A stretch of DNA of 64,000 nt from Serpula lacrymans var. lacrymans S7.9. Taxonomy: Eukaryota > Basidiomycota > Agaricomycetes > Boletales > Serpulaceae. Shown here in pieces: positions 32,314 to 42,100 of the stretch. The notes under the pieces were generated by a model. That model had not been told where the DNA came from. It did not search any database and saw only the letters and a list, made by a program, of their open reading frames with translations. Every line of letters starts with the position of its first letter. The first letter of the stretch is position 1. The translations under genes and the position numbers were made by a program. The DNA lies in NCBI RefSeq assembly GCF_000218685.1, contig NW_006763290.1, positions 832,885 through 896,884 of the forward strand. The letters run 5' to 3'.

Positions 32314-33984
32314 ATGGAGAAACCTAACACTCCTGAGGTTCATGAAGAAACATCTGATACAGAGGAGACATTCTTTGCTGGAATAGCAAGTACCGGTCCA
32401 TCTAACACAGACCTTCCAAGGACACTAAAGGAAGCCTTATCACGTCCGGATGGAGAATTATGGAAGTCTGCCTTGGAGGAGGAACTCCTAAGTCTCAATA
32501 CTAATGCAGTATATGACACTGTTCCACTTCCAAAGGGAGTAAAACCCATCACATCAAAACCTGTGTTTCGGATCAAGTTTGATCAAAACGGAAACATTGA
32601 GAGATACAAACTCCGGATTGTTGCATGAGGTTTTACTCAAAGGGAGGGGATTGATTACCAGGAGGTTTTTGCTCCGGTTGCAAACTTAGAGTCAATCTGA
32701 ATTATTCTAGCCCTGGCAGCAAAAGTACAACCTAGAACTTGATCAAATGGACGTATCCACAGCTTATCTCAATGGAGAACTTGAAGAAGAACTGTACATG
32801 CTTCCTCCAGGGGGTGTTCCTGTCCAACCTGGATACTGCTGGAGATTGAAGAAATCCATCTATGGGTTAAAACAAGCTGGTCGTACATGGAACAAAACTT
32901 TTGATCGCAAGCTCCAGGAGCTCGGTTTCACAAGACTAAATGCAGAAACATGTCTCTATGTATTCCGGGACAACAAACAAATATGCTTTGTTGTTTTCTA
33001 TGTAGATGACCTCCTCCTAGGAGCTTCATCCCGGAAATTCATGGATATCACAAAAGCCAAACTTGAATCCATATTCAAAATGCGGGACCTTGGAGAAGCA
33101 AAATACATCCTCGGAATAGAAATCCAACGTGATCATTCAAACAAAACAATATCCCTATTGCAACGCCAATACATTGACACAGTCCTGGAGCGTACTGGAA
33201 TGAAAAACTGCAAACCAGTATGGACACCAATGGCCCATGGATCAAAACTCCTTGCAAATGCTCCAGGGGAAGATATTGTACAACACGAGATGCAAGTGTC
33301 ATACCTCTCAATTGTAGGCTCCCTCATGTATGCCATGCTCGGAACCCGCCCAGACATTGCCTACGTTGTTGGAATACTAAGCAGGCATAGCTCAGCTCCA
33401 AGGAGCCATCACTGGGAAGCTGCAAAATGTGTCCTCCGATATCTGAAAGCAACCAGGGACATGGAACTACAATATGATGGCACAGATGTCTCCATGGACA
33501 TGGATTTCTATGGATATTCAGATGCAGATTGGTCTGGAGACCCAGACACGTCTTAATCAACATCAGGGTTTGTCTTTATCACCATCCGAGGAGCAATCTC
33601 CTGGACAAGCAAAAGACAAAGCATGGTAGCTTTATCCTCCACGGAGTCAGAGTACATTGGATTGAGCAATGCTGGACAACACCTTGCATGGCTTTGGATA
33701 TTTGTTGAAGAAATTGGACATGCTCAAAATGGACCTACAACATTGCACTGTGACAATCAAGCAGCTATCATTCTTACACGATATCCACAGTTCTGTGCTC
33801 GCACAAAACACATTCAACGGAAATATCATTTTATCCAAGATGACTTAGTATCAAAGGGAGAGGCAGTAATCAGATACGTTCCTACAGGAGATATGGTTGC
33901 AGACATTCTCACTAAACCCCTCACTCATGAAAAACACTGGAAATTCTCTAAAGCTATGGGACTACGGTTGCACTCGAGTGGGAG
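32314..33984 (+). pseudogene. copia RT and RNase H
   Basis: RT starts with LKEALSRPDGELWKSALEEE and KPVFRIKFDQNG. It is broken by TGA at 32626-32628 (VA-stop-GFTQREG, expected Arg) and TGA at 32698-32700 (ESI-stop-IIL, expected Arg), both best explained as CGA to TGA. A one-base frame error follows near 32730. After that QMDVSTAYLNGELEEELYM, SIYGLKQAGRTW and the catalytic YVDD (about 33000) are in one frame to a TAA at 33554-33556. RNase H (33557-33984) has ALSSTESEYIGLS and the terminal ADILTKPL. Confidence 0.9.
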
Positions 33985-34198
33985 TGACAAAACCGGATAA
34001 ACCTGGTCTCTGCCGAAGCAGCCATTGTTCTCCATGAAATAACCATTGTTCTCCTAGGAGCACAATTGTACTCCTAGGAGTCATTATACTGTAGCGAGTA
34101 ACACCTCCAACTATAAGTAGTAGGGGGTTTAGTATAGGAATACCTCAGTCGTTTCTATAGCCTCTCGGGCAGCGGCTGAGTTTCACTTAGTTTTATTA
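33985..34198 (+). repeat. 3' LTR of the right copia copy
   Basis: 214 bp. Relative to the 5' LTR it lacks 21 bp including one CTCCATGGAG unit and has several substitutions. The following CATCC (34199-34203) equals the outer flank of the left copy's 5' LTR (2107-2111, reversed). Confidence 0.93.
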
Positions 34199-35500
34199 CA
34201 TCCTTTACATGCAAGTCAGGGCTAACATGAATCTAACCAAAACCTCACCTTTCATACTTTTTCTTCCAATTCACTGGAAGATTAATACCAGGTTGTGGAC
34301 ATGCAGCACAAAATAGGGCCAAATCTCCATTTTTTTGGTTGGGTCTCTACATCATGACTAAATCCAAATTGCTTCCAGTTGAGTAAGTCTCAATATTTCC
34401 TGGACACCCTCATGAGTTCACGGTATTGATCCTGGAAAACAGATTATTAAAATGCTATTACTTTAGATGAGATTAGTGAAGACTTTACAGATGCAAGGTG
34501 AGGGAATGCATTGTTAGAAAGGTGCCTCAGCTTCTGATAGAAGCTCATTGCTGTAGTTTTACACTCCAAAGCGCCAATCTGGGATGCAATCAATGCATTA
34601 AATGTGAAAGCAGTCTGGGGCTGGAGGCTGGAGGCTGCTGGCAGGGAACAGCTTTATTCTAAGGAGCTAAAAGTGTCGGTTATTCTTCAGTTTGTCATAT
34701 TGACACCATACAACATAATGAGTGAATATTCCTGTGCTGTGGGCAATGACAAATTATGATATTTGTTTATAGTATGAGAAAGGCGTACTTGGAAAGCATA
34801 CTGATTGGTTGCATGCCCAGAAGGTCCAGAATCACTGTACATGGGTGCGGATCCCATTGTGTTGTGATAGGCAACTCTTATCTTGGTTGTTTTGGATGAT
34901 GGTGAAATATTGTATATAGGATCATCCACTCTGCTATGTGCCAGGGGACTGGCAGGCCCTTCACAAACATCCTCCCACTGTTGAGAATCTGGGGTAGCAA
35001 CAGGACATGGATATCCTTTATGCCTAAGGTGCCATATATACCCCTCCTCTCCAAGAGAAGTTTGAGAATAGCAGGTGCCATTCTACTTCTCCAGTTTATG
35101 GAATGGGTGGAACTGATGGGTGTGCACAGCACATGATAAACACCATGAGTGGTCTCATAAACATGTAAGGCATTGAATATGCCTATTGCTTTCACCACAT
35201 GCCTTGCAAGTCGTAAACAGTCATTATTCAAGGAGGAGCATCTCCTGTAGGTATATGCCCTACATATAGAAGTAGGAAAATAAGTTGACAATACCTTGGT
35301 AGCCTTTTCATTCCTATTTTGGAAGTCCCTATTATGCTGATATCCAGTATTGGCAAGCTGCTCTGCTTGGTTATAATCAAGATAGCCATGCTGCTGTATG
35401 AAGCTTGGCAGTGGCAGAGGAGGAGATTTATTGGGTGAATTCTTGAGAGGTTCCAAATAATTGTAGTTCACCCAGTCAAGTTTTCTTTTTCTTGAACCTT
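34199..35500 (-). pseudogene. KDZ transposase, upstream half (CxC2 module)
   Basis: The minus strand has a CxC2-type Cys cluster: CDHSWCLSCAVHTHQFHPFHKLEKWNG and GYIWHLRHKGYPCPVA in one frame near 35180-35010. Further down are LIASQIGALECKTTAMSFYQKL (about 34610-34550), YRELMRVSRKY-stop-DLLNWKQFGFSHD (about 34430-34350) and DLALFCAACPQPGINLPVNW (about 34325-34265). An apparent GT donor follows, then the copia LTR. The stop in KYRDL is TGA where Arg is expected. Only the upstream half exists here; the core and C-terminus match 2107-4516. The unlabelled frame 34878-35471 is largely a shadow of the CxC2 frame. Confidence 0.82.
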
Positions 35501-35747
35501 TGGATTTTCCTGGTATTCTCCAACTCGATCTCTTTCAGTCTGATTCTTCAATGATGAAGTTTTCTTGGGTACATCTCTGTGTACATCCATTCATTCACCT
35601 TTAGCCATCAGCCAAAATTATAGCAAAAAAGTGAAAATAAAAAGAAGCTTTCAGATACATTACAAATTTTCATTGTGTATACTAATTAGTCCCAAATTGG
35701 GGCCTACCCAATTAAGGGCCATTAATTCTATACAGATTTGTACCTAA

Positions 35748-36025
35748 CACAGCAAGCATAACCAATTTTTGTCATACTCATAATTGATGGAAAAGTCTGA
35801 AAGTAGTTAAAATATTTGATTGCATTATGGACCTACAAAATGATGTATTTTGGTTGACATTTTTCCATTAATACTATATTTTTGTGTGGATATGTAGAAA
35901 TATGTTAACAAAAATACATTATTCTGATAAAGTTTTGTAGGTCCAAAATGCAATTAAACAATTTAACTACTTTCAGACTTTTTCATTGATTTTGGGTGTG
36001 ACAAAAGTTGGTTATGCTTGCTGTG
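35748..36025. mobile_element. 278-bp MITE with long inverted repeats
   Basis: It starts CACAGCAAGCATAACCAA and ends TTGGTTATGCTTGCTGTG, flanked by TAA on both sides (35745-35747 and 36026-36028). The arms pair over roughly 120 bp. The TWA target duplication suggests mobilisation by a PIF/Harbinger-type transposase. Related fragments lie at 16073 (preceded by TTA) and 6798. Confidence 0.85.
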
Positions 36026-36458
36026 TAACCAATCAAGGCCATGTACATGTAATGCTGGATATTGGGATAAACTGGCCTCTGAACATGTACTTTGTCATGA
36101 ACAGCATCCTTCATAAATTAAGCAATACAAATTCTTTCTCCACTTCCCCAACTTGAAGCAGGCACAGTATGCCTCAAAACCCTCCCCATAATTCCTATCA
36201 TAGTCTCAGGCCTATACTCCAGCTCCGCCTTCAAATTATCCAACTGTAATATTGCATTTTGATTAGTACCCAAGCTGACTAATGTGTCCAAAGATGAGGG
36301 ACAGCCCCCCTTATCGCTGTGTGATGGTGTTTCCCTGTTAACAATCACCTGGATCCCTGAGTATACGGAAGGCCAAGCCCAAGTCCCTTCTCTTTTTGGA
36401 TAGCTTCCATTGACAAGGATGCTACATCAAACATATCCAAAGCAACCACAGAGATTAC

Positions 36459-36686
36459 TGTTAGAATATACTCTGACATACCAATACTTCATAAGATAAT
36501 ACCTCTGATTTGTAAGCCAGCCCAGCATGCAGCAGCTATACTGTGTAAGATATCCGTGGTTGCATGACATGTTTAAGATCCTACATTGTATAACCTTGGC
36601 CATATAGCTCAATTGGTAGAGCAGCTGGCATGTATCCAGAAGGTTCCAGGTTCAATCCCTGGTCTGGTCAATATCCAATTTTATTA
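36459..36686 (+). mobile_element. 228-bp LTR-like element with embedded tRNA-like gene (copy A)
   Basis: It starts TGTTAGAATATAC and ends CCAATTTTATTA, flanked by ATTAC (36454-36458) and GTTAC (36687-36691). Its partner at 53064-53291 has exactly the same length with no gaps in my alignment (about 94% identity). The last third is a 73-nt tRNA cloverleaf followed by TTTT. The TG...CA-type ends and 5-bp duplications are those of LTR integration, not of SINEs. Confidence 0.8.
36598..36670 (+). tRNA. tRNA-like sequence (anticodon TGT by position)
   Basis: It has canonical dimensions: acceptor 7 bp (GGCCATA/TCTGGTC, one G-U and one mismatch), D arm GCTC-AATTGGTA-GAGC, anticodon arm GCTGG-CATGTAT-CCAGA, 5-nt variable loop, T arm CCAGG-TTCAATC-CCTGG, and discriminator A. 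Total 73 nt. Position 33 is A instead of the near-universal T, and no CCA is encoded. The A and B boxes are intact. It is likely a transposon-borne Pol III unit rather than a working tRNA-Thr gene. Confidence 0.6.
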
Positions 36687-37599
36687 GTTACCACATTGAA
36701 AAATTGCTGGAAGTTGGAGGTGTCAGACAACCAAGTATTTTCCCATACATTATGCATATCATGGGAAACCACAAGGTTGTTGACAAGACACTACAACAAA
36801 CATGTAAGCTGACAAACAGCATATTAAAATAACTTGCCTCATGACCCTGCATGAAGTAAGCCGGTGATAATGTGAATAACCCGGCTCCAGAATTGCCTCC
36901 CTCTGAAGGTATATGGAAGTTTTATGTTCACCAAGATGATTTCCCTGAATTAGCTTGACATCTCACATTAATTGGGTCTTTTAATTTGGCTGTTATTTTA
37001 TTCGGTAGTGCCTGGTAGCCAATGGTAAGTGTCAATCCTTGGATATTTACAGAAAAACCTGTTCATACCACTCTCCCTTTTAACAAGATATTTGGCAGGT
37101 ACCAGGTGAGTATATGTCAATGCTGATTAACTATGGAGGTAGGTTCAGACATATGACCAAGGCTGGTACGTTCAAAGAAGCTGTCAAGCTTCCAGTCCTG
37201 ATCTGAACTCCCACCATCCAGTCAAGGTTTTGTGAGCTTGGCATGATCAGCAAAATGTTCTACATCCCAGTTTACAAGACCTAAAGGAAGGTGAGACAAT
37301 ACTAACTGCTAACTTTAACAGGGCACTCAACAGGAATTATAGATTGCATGGGCAATTGTTGCCGTTGCCAATTGGATTTCTTCTGGGCTAAATGTATTTG
37401 GGACCAAATCTTTCCCATTCAGGAGGTCCTGTAGCTCTGTAATATTCCGCCAGATGCGGAGACTTCTAGGACACCATAGTTGTAGCACAGTTTGATGAGT
37501 AAACCAAGCAAGCACATACCAAAGTTTGCACGGCGGCTGACTGTGGGAATTTTGCACTGGACCAAACTCTATTACAAGCACCTTGTTACTTCTGACCCA

Positions 37600-38750
37600 A
37601 TATAGAAAATTCTAGACTATGTTCCTCATTGTCACAAAATTCTAGTTCTACTTTAGGTTATACCCAGCCTGGTTTATGCAACTTACCTATATCACTGCCA
37701 GCATCAGTATGCTCATAAGGGCATGGTCCTATAGTAGATATATATAGTCAGATTACATATCCTACTCTAGGTTAGCTCTAGTCTGGTTTATCAGCTTACT
37801 CATACCAACAACCACAGTATCAAGCACCACTGGCACCGTATTCATACCAGATAGGTTCATGCATTTACCATATATAGTATACTCCCACAATCACATGTCA
37901 TGTTTTTGCAGCAAACCAACAAGCCATCCATTCATACATTGCACAGAATCCAATAAATTACATTGAGTCAGATATTAACATATAAAAGACTTGTAACAAA
38001 AAATATAGAATGCCCAGCAAAAACATTCTGGCACAACTGGAGGGCGCCTCTCCAATTGTACCACCGGCCTTCTCCAGACACTCACAACAAATCCAAGTTG
38101 CACAGCTCTCCAACAAGAGCATATGCAACTGAAAATGTTGCAAGAAATATTTCTCGTCATGTAACCCTCCAACAAGAGCATACATGATCTAGAATGGACA
38201 AAAAAGACACAATATATATATATATATATACAACTGCCATGTTATACAACTCACCAATGTGGGCATGTATAACCAAACACAGAACCAGTTCCACCATACA
38301 ACCCACCAACGTGGATATGTACGATGGAACACCAAAACATTGAAAAAATCCTGAAAAAAAAATCAGCTGCTGTGAATGATTGGACAGCACATACCTCTAA
38401 GACAATAGTTGAACGCTGAAACGGTTCAAATGGATCTGAAAAAAAAGTCATTAGCTGCTGTGAACAACGACTGCACATACCTAAGAGCACTAAATTGTGT
38501 TGGAAGGATGAAAATTGCTAGAAAAGGTGAAAAAAATCAGTGTGGTGCAAAAAACAAAGATTAATGTTACCACTTTTCACCCAGTGCCAAACTTGCAGCA
38601 TGTATAGGGAGTAGGGAGAATGGGCAATCCTTCACCAAGTGCAGCTGCAGTCTGCACTTGGTGAAAGATCTGACACCGTTGTTCTCATCAGAAAACATGA
38701 TGGTATGATAATGAGAGAAAGGAAACACACACTAAACACAAGTTGAACTA
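37600..38750. other. no gene recognised; (AT)n microsatellite
   Basis: No supported gene is seen. An (AT)~10 tract lies at 38212-38230. Two similar blocks around ACCAACGTGG/ACCAATGTGG (about 38252 and 38307) and two around AGCTGCTGTGAA (about 38368 and 38452) suggest short degenerate direct repeats. Confidence 0.45.
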
Positions 38751-38755
38751 TTTGT

Positions 38756-40617
38756 TTGTGTATGATGCCTAATAATTATTGTGCCAGCAGTTCCTTCATG
38801 TCTTCTACCACCATGCCACAAGACACCCCAACTGTCCAACCCAAAAAACCATCTCAGCCTCACCAGCCATTAGCTTGCATGTCAACCATCAAGAAGAATA
38901 CCGCGCAAAAAAAACTGGGGCAAAGGAGAGATGTTGGGGGAAGGGGGGCTAGTTGTACCAAGTCAGAGCAAGCAGATGCAGCAAAAATTCTCAGTACGTC
39001 TGTTGCTTGTCCTTTGCTGCACATGATCACAAGTCCATGTGTAACTCCAGCTCCCCCAAACAAGAGGCCTCAAATGGCTACAGAGGAGGAAGAGTTGGAG
39101 ATGGAAATGGATGAGGAGGGCCTCCCACTTTACTGGGTGTCCAATGAGGAGGACCATGATGACGTGGTGAGTAACTCAGTGTTACATTTGAATCTCATTA
39201 ATCTTAGATCCAGTTCTGTGCCCATTGCCAGAATGGGGGTCATATATTCTCCTGTGGGCTTTGTGGGCAGGTGATTTGCTATAATTGCATTGAGGTCCCC
39301 ACAGATAAAGCCTCAACCGCTGCTATAGCATCCTCCTCATTCATATGCCCACATTGCATTGAGGGGAAATGGGCTGGTGACAAGGGCAAGCATACCTCAC
39401 AGCCATACTATGAGAGTTTGGTCCGTTCTTTTCTGATCTTACAGATTCACAGTATCTATTCAGGTGTTTTACCATCTTGATGCCCACAACAACCCTGTCA
39501 AACCAGCCGTTCAAAAATTTGTCAAGATTAAGACTTTTTCAGTGTTTACTCAAGGGTTGCAAAACCTTCATTGCCCCCTCTTCATCATCCACTTTGCCCT
39601 CAAAGGCCTTTCACCTCAGGGCTCTGCTGCCCATGGCCTCCATCTTGACATAAGTGCCTATCTAACCTCACAATACCTCCAGTTTGTGGAGATCACTTTT
39701 GATCTTTCCACAAGCACCACAACTGCTATGTATCGCCAACAAGTCCTCAGCGCCATCAAGACTTTTTCTCATTGTTCTCACTGGTGAACAGTAGTTCTCC
39801 TATCCACCCATGCTAATGAAAACAGTGTAGCCCCTCAGCTTTGTGACAAAGACCTGGGTATGTAGTTTCCCCAAGTTCTCTGGTTATTACTAACCTATTG
39901 GCATAGGCTCTTTGTGACATCTTTATCCCTGAGATATGAAAGTATATTATCAATGGGATGCTTTTTTTCCTAGCCTGTGGCCCTTTAGTGAAGGAGAGGG
40001 ACAGCTTTTTGGACTTACAGTCTGGGATCCAAATGTAAGTCCTATCATTATATTGTTGTTTCCCTACCTTACATCTATTTCAGCTATGGTTTTATGAATG
40101 CCGTGGCATTCACTGCTGCTCACCTGCAGCCTACTCTCCTCTGCCCCCTGGTCAGGGCATATTCCCACACTGTTCTTCTTGATAGGTATGACCTCAAGGA
40201 TAAATAAACTCTCGGGAGGCTACATTGTCATAGCTTTGGCCTTGGCAAGCACACTGATATTCTGGTCTTCTCTTGCATTGAAAAAGTCCTCTTGGTGAAG
40301 CATTTGGTGGGGGCCTATGATGTTACGAGGCCATATGGTCAGAATTGTCCTGCTCAATGCCCTAGCTGTGGATGGACCAGGTCATATGATGGCCCTGTCC
40401 AGTCTACCCCTTGTTCTACTTTCACTGTCAATCTCCCAGGTGCACCCAGTGGCAAGGATGTAGCTCAGCCCTCCCCCTCCCAAGTGGTTTTCTTCAAGTG
40501 CAGATTTTGTTGCCGGCATGAAAGCTATACTCCAAAGTCCCTGGGCAATAAAAAGCTGGTTTGGCTGACCAGTAAGTCTTCAGAGGGTAGGTGGATGATT
40601 GAGAACGTGGTTAGATA
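38756..40617 (+). pseudogene. zinc-binding protein of an unnamed basidiomycete family
   Basis: The gene starts at ATG 38762 or 38756 with a Ser/Pro/Lys-rich N-terminus and an acidic EEEELEMEMDEEGLPLYWV segment (about 39085-39140). An Asp/Val-rich stretch precedes a Cys cluster QVICYNCIEVP ... FICPHCIEGKW (about 39265-39365) that looks like a degenerate PHD or zinc ribbon. Then LQFVEITFDLSTST (about 39685-39725), FLACGPLVKE, and a late Cys cluster CPSCGWTRSY ... CRFCCRHES (about 40355-40525). Several stops and small introns (for example near 39863) break it. I recognise the architecture as one recurring in mushroom genomes, without known function. It is probably mobile-element associated. Confidence 0.45.
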
Positions 40618-40716
40618 GGTTTGTTGCAATTCACTCTTTGTACTTGGTTTAGTTGTCTATGTCATTCATAATATCATATGTTGTAATGTTATACTTAGGT
40701 GTGATATTTTATCCCC

Positions 40717-40815
40717 TGGCTAGCTCTTGTAACATGACTAGGCCAGCCAACCACCAGAGTAATCCTGGAGGCTGGCTGATACATATGAGTTATGTGCCAG
40801 CCAGCTTGCAGAGTT
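40717..40815. repeat. dispersed TGGCCA-core units
   Basis: Three imperfect units (CCCTGGCTAGC, TAGGCCAGCCAAC, GGAGGCTGGCTGATACATATG with GTGCCAGCCAGC) resemble the minisatellite at 4680-5440 but are not in a regular array. Confidence 0.55.
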
Positions 40816-41023
40816 ATATGCATCTACTAGTGTTGCCGCAGCTGGTTTAGCCAAGCTGCAGCTCAATAAGTCACAGTTTGTCAGCTATGTGGCTTTAAGC
40901 AAGCTGTAACTTCTTTAAATTGAACTGTGGCTATTAATATTAAGTGGCTTGGCGGATTAGTGACTTAACAGCTCAAGATGCAGCTTCCACCTATAACAAT
41001 TTATGAAACTTTTACAATAGATT

Positions 41024-41440
41024 TCAGATAGAACTTATACAATAGACAACTTCCATATAATTTGCAACTACACCAATAGCTCCCAATAAATTTATGACCA
41101 TTGCATTATTGTCTTCATGGGATCCATACCAATATAATTTGGGAAATCCTATGCAACCTCCAAGTCTTTCATATATCTGTGCCTCTCTCCAAAGATGGGT
41201 TGATGAGGTATTGCCAGCTTCCAGCTTAATGGCAACATCCTCATGATTAAGCATATCAAAGCCACCCTAAACCTCTCCTTTATGATATTGGTATAATTAA
41301 AAACAAATTCATAAAATATATGAATATTTACCAAAAGATCCTGGGGCGATATGCTCCTCCCAGCAGTATTGATGATTGATGATCATGGACAGATCAAGTT
41401 TGTCCTTTGAGGCAGTCACCCTGACAAAGAAGGGAGCCTA
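41024..41440 (-). pseudogene. casein kinase 1-like N-lobe fragment
   Basis: The minus strand gives EEHIAPGSFG (glycine-rich loop, about 41365-41335). After an apparent intron it reads DMLNHEDVAIKLEAGN (VAIK Lys, about 41255-41210), then LWREAQIYERLGGCIGFPKLYWYG (about 41190-41120) and AMVINLLGAIG. This matches the N-lobe of CK1-family kinases up to the hinge. The rest of the kinase is missing and one stop lies in the second exon. Confidence 0.75.
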
Positions 41441-41715
41441 TATACACCAAGATATACACAGAAATAAGGCAGAACAAAAGTTGAGGAAGGATTAGTTGGA
41501 CTCAAAGTTTTGGAAGAACAAAAAGTCTTTTACTATATTTAGCTGCCTGGGAAAACATGGTACGCAAAATAGGACCTCAGTAACAACAAAAGTATGAATT
41601 TTTGAATACCTAAGACCTACAAGCTGGTAATGCAAGTTTTATCAGACTTTGAAGCTGACAGAATATTGAGATAAAATCAAAAAAAAAAAAGGAAAAAATA
41701 AATCATAGTACATTT

Positions 41716-42057
41716 TAATAAACCTAAGTGAAACTCAGCCGCTGCCCGAGAGGCTATAGAAATGACTTTATTATTTACCTAAGTGAAACTACAATAGATG
41801 TTAGTTTAAGGTGATCTCTAATAAATGTAATGTAACATACCTCAGCCGCTGCCCGAGAGGCTATAGAAATGACTGAGGTATTCCTATACTAAACCCCCTA
41901 CTACTTATAGTCAGAGGTGCTACTCGCTACAGTATAATGACTCCTAGGAGTACAATTGTGCTCCTAGGAGAACAATGGTTACTCCATGGAGTGGTGGCTA
42001 TACTCCATGGAGAACAATGGCTGCTTCGGCAGAGACCGGGTTTATCCGGTTTTGTCA
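41716..42057 (-). repeat. solo copia LTR with internal duplication
   Basis: Flanked by CATTT at 41711-41715 and 42058-42062. The right part (41840-42057) matches the copia LTR. The left 51 bp repeat its end and are followed by about 72 bp of extra sequence containing another ACCTAAGTGAAACT. The flanking duplication is perfect, so this is one insertion later rearranged inside. Confidence 0.85.
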
Positions 42058-42100
42058 CATTTACAGCAAGCCACATATTGTAAATCATAAACACCCCAAT

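Larger units (their letters stand above)
30310..34198 (+). mobile_element. Ty1/copia element, right copy
   Basis: This 3.9-kb copia element has 5' LTR 30310-30544, a half-tRNA primer-binding site, a gag stub, integrase, RT, RNase H, a purine-rich GAGTGGGAG tract and 3' LTR 33985-34198. Gag is deleted after about 40 codons and protease is absent, so the element cannot move by itself. The outer flanks differ (CTACA left, CATCC right), so no target duplication is present. The two LTRs differ by several substitutions and a 21-bp deletion. It separates the complex I gene from a truncated KDZ pseudogene. Confidence 0.95.
36040..37590 (-). pseudogene. TET/JBP-like 2OG-Fe(II) dioxygenase fragment
   Basis: The best-preserved part (36348-36060) reads IVNRETPSHSDKGG with an H-x-D iron-binding motif (36321-36313). 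Then LEYRPETMIGIMGRVLRHTV supplies the distal His. GERICIA provides the Arg twelve residues later that usually binds 2-oxoglutarate. A stop then replaces one codon before FMKDAVHDKVHVQRPVYP. Upstream, SNFQQF and PRSLRIWRNITELQDLL segments occur to about 37581. The order resembles dioxygenase proteins expanded in mushroom genomes alongside KDZ transposons. The assignment to TET/JBP is inferred from this motif order. The 228-bp tRNA-bearing element interrupts it at 36459. Confidence 0.5.

Noticed and set aside
1..32416. Segmental duplication of host DNA explaining the two copia copies
   Set aside because: Similarity stops exactly at the LTR edges (2106 and 30310), and the flanks are unrelated there.
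34878..35471. Independent 197-codon gene
   Set aside because: Most of it is an alternative frame of the CxC2 region of the KDZ pseudogene; the Cys/His cluster is found in another frame of the same stretch.
36598..36670. Ordinary host tRNA-Thr gene
   Set aside because: The same sequence occurs twice inside a 228-bp unit with target duplications, and position 33 is not T. It is better described as element-borne.
36459..36686. Canonical tRNA-derived SINE
   Set aside because: The Pol III unit lies at the 3' end with no tail, both copies have identical length, and the duplications are 5 bp.
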